Part shown: positions 4,223-5,161 of the stretch, piece by piece
Layout: every line of letters begins with the position of its first letter
Position numbering within the stretch: the first letter of the stretch is position 1
Assembly (NCBI GenBank): GCA_903847545.1
Contig: CAINDZ010000065.1
Span: 1-5,161 of the forward strand
DNA from: an uncultured bacterium
Lineage (GTDB): Bacteria; Krumholzibacteriota; Krumholzibacteriia; LZORAL124-64-63
Length of the DNA: 5,161 bases
Reading direction: 5' to 3'
Notes under the pieces: generated by a model
What the model was told of the DNA's origin: nothing
The model's database searches: none
Seen by the model: only the letters and a program-made list of their open reading frames with translations
Program-made: the position numbers and the translations under genes

Positions 4223-5161
4223 CTACCGGCTTCCCGCGCCCCCGAACAGGAAATCCGTGCTCGCCACCGCCGGCATCGCGATGGGCTCCGAGTACAGGTA
4301 GGCGCCCTTGCAGTCGTAGCGCGCGTCCAGGTTGCGCAGCTTCAGGAGCGCCTGCCTCTGCGCCGTGGTCAGCGTTCGCGCCACCTCGGAGAAGGCGGTC
4401 GCGTAGCAGTAGGAGATCTCGCCGTCGAGCTCGCCGTAGCGCCTGGCCAGCGCCACCACCTTCGCCTTGTCGATCGTCGCTTCCTTCTGGAAGCGCCGCA
4501 GTTCGGTCGCGATGGCGCGCCGCGTCTCGACGATCGCGGCCAGGTCCTGCCGCTGCTGGTCCACCAGGCCCGTGACGAGCCTGCGCTGCGGCTCGGTCAG
4601 CGCGGCCAGGAACGCCTCGCCGCTGTCGCCGGTCAGCGAGGTGCTGATCGAATAGCCGGCATTCCCCATCGCGGGGATGTCCTTCATGTAGAACGAGCCG
4701 AAGTACGTCGCGTGCCGCTCGGGGCAGAAGTAGGTGTCGGCCTCGACGTTGCCGGCGTACCAGCTGAACAGCTCGCTGGCATAGGTCATGACGGCCACAT
4801 GCTGCGTGTGGGACAGGCTGCGCTTGTCGACCTGGTCGGCGCGTTCGGGCCAGGTCGCCGAGTTGTCGAAGGCCATCGCCGCGAACCGCTTCCGCTGGTC
4901 GGCGGTGAGCGAGCGGATGATGCCGCCGAGCACTTCCGCGCGCCGGTAACTGAGCTGGCCGTCGATCGCGAAGAGGTCGCCCGTGCTGCGCATCACCGCG
5001 CCGCGGTCCAGGCCGGTGCGGCCGGCGGGCAGCCGCGCCTCGAGCAGGCGGCAATACGCATCGATGAGCGGGAAGCGCTTGTAGGCGAAGTCGGTCAGCA
5101 GCTTCTCCTGCTCGCCGGCCAGCGCCACGAGCGCCGCCTTCTGCCTCTCGTCCAGGATCGC
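4223..5161 (-). CDS. LTxxQ-motif protein with two Spy/CpxP-like modules, 5' end cut by window edge
   Basis: The frame is open from the right edge (5161) to a TAG at 4223-4225, showing 312 residues; no start is visible. GTG at 5128 is in frame, but the helical pattern ILDERQKAALVAL continues across it, so it is internal. Numbering from the edge, LTxxQ-type motifs are LDERQ (3-7), LTADQ (85-89), LTEPQ (188-192) and LTTAQ (264-268), in a mostly alpha-helical protein. These motifs define the Spy/CpxP group of periplasmic chaperone and stress proteins, which are about 160 residues long; here residues 3-90 and 188-269 look like two such modules joined by a linker (about 91-187) rich in Tyr, Trp, Phe and His. 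Cysteines at 37, 146, 252 and 284 could form disulfides if it is exported. A signal peptide would be outside the window. Role as chaperone or stress sensor is an inference; the family is not firmly identified. Convergent with asnB, separated by the palindromic element. Confidence 0.8.
   Translation of the reverse strand, partial: AILDERQKAALVALAGEQEKLLTDFAYKRFPLIDAYCRLLEARLPAGRTGLDRGAVMRSTGDLFAIDGQLSYRRAEVLGGIIRSLTADQRKRFAAMAFDNSATWPERADQVDKRSLSHTQHVAVMTYASELFSWYAGNVEADTYFCPERHATYFGSFYMKDIPAMGNAGYSISTSLTGDSGEAFLAALTEPQRRLVTGLVDQQRQDLAAIVETRRAIATELRRFQKEATIDKAKVVALARRYGELDGEISYCYATAFSEVARTLTTAQRQALLKLRNLDARYDCKGAYLYSEPIAMPAVASTDFLFGGAGSR

Noticed and set aside
3169..4575. 468-codon plus-strand frame overlapping asnB and the opposite LTxxQ gene
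   Set aside because: Ala/Arg/Pro-rich shadow that overlaps two supported genes and passes through the palindromic element.
5126..5128. GTG as start of the LTxxQ protein
   Set aside because: The frame stays open to the window edge and the upstream codons continue the LxxxQ helical pattern that is repeated at 188-203, so the true start is outside.
1..5161. tRNA, rRNA, transposase, integrase or phage genes
   Set aside because: I saw no cloverleaf, rRNA-like stretch, DDE or tyrosine-recombinase motif, or attachment-site duplication in the window.

Overview
The window comes from a GC-rich proteobacterium, most likely a betaproteobacterium of the Burkholderiales. This rests on the strong G/C bias at third codon positions, the RhlE-type DEAD-box helicase, and GC-rich intergenic repeats; no rRNA or other marker gene is present, so the taxon is an inference.

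Layout, left to right. (1) Positions 1-322, minus strand: the 5' part of a small membrane protein of the HsmA (TIGR03987) family, cut by the window edge. (2) Positions 323-670: a divergent promoter region. Two promoter-like elements with the same -35 hexamer (TTGCCG) face outwards around a GC palindrome, followed by a roughly 200-nt hairpin-rich leader reading into the helicase. (3) Positions 671-1927, plus: a complete 418-aa RhlE-type DEAD-box RNA helicase with an intrinsic terminator behind it. (4) Positions 1928-2239: terminator, a long inverted repeat, copy A of a dispersed palindromic element, and a stretch of short hairpins before the next gene. (5) Positions 2240-4129, plus: a complete 629-aa asparagine synthase (AsnB type) whose glutaminase domain carries a Gly-to-Cys change in the normally invariant Asn-Gly oxyanion-hole pair. 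(6) Positions 4130-4222: a 93-nt gap between convergent genes, filled by copy B of the same palindromic element, here a perfect 15-bp stem. (7) Positions 4223-5161, minus: the C-terminal 312 residues of a protein with several LTxxQ-type motifs, apparently two Spy/CpxP-like modules in tandem; its start is beyond the right edge.

The genes do not form one operon or an obvious pathway: each seems to be its own transcription unit. The two copies of the 34-nt-period palindromic element (37 of 43 positions identical, same orientation) sit in the two spacers that flank asnB. I found no phage, transposase, CRISPR, tRNA or rRNA features and no clear novel multi-gene system. The most unusual items are the AsnB Cys74 substitution, the dispersed palindromic element, the internally duplicated LTxxQ protein and the structured helicase leader.
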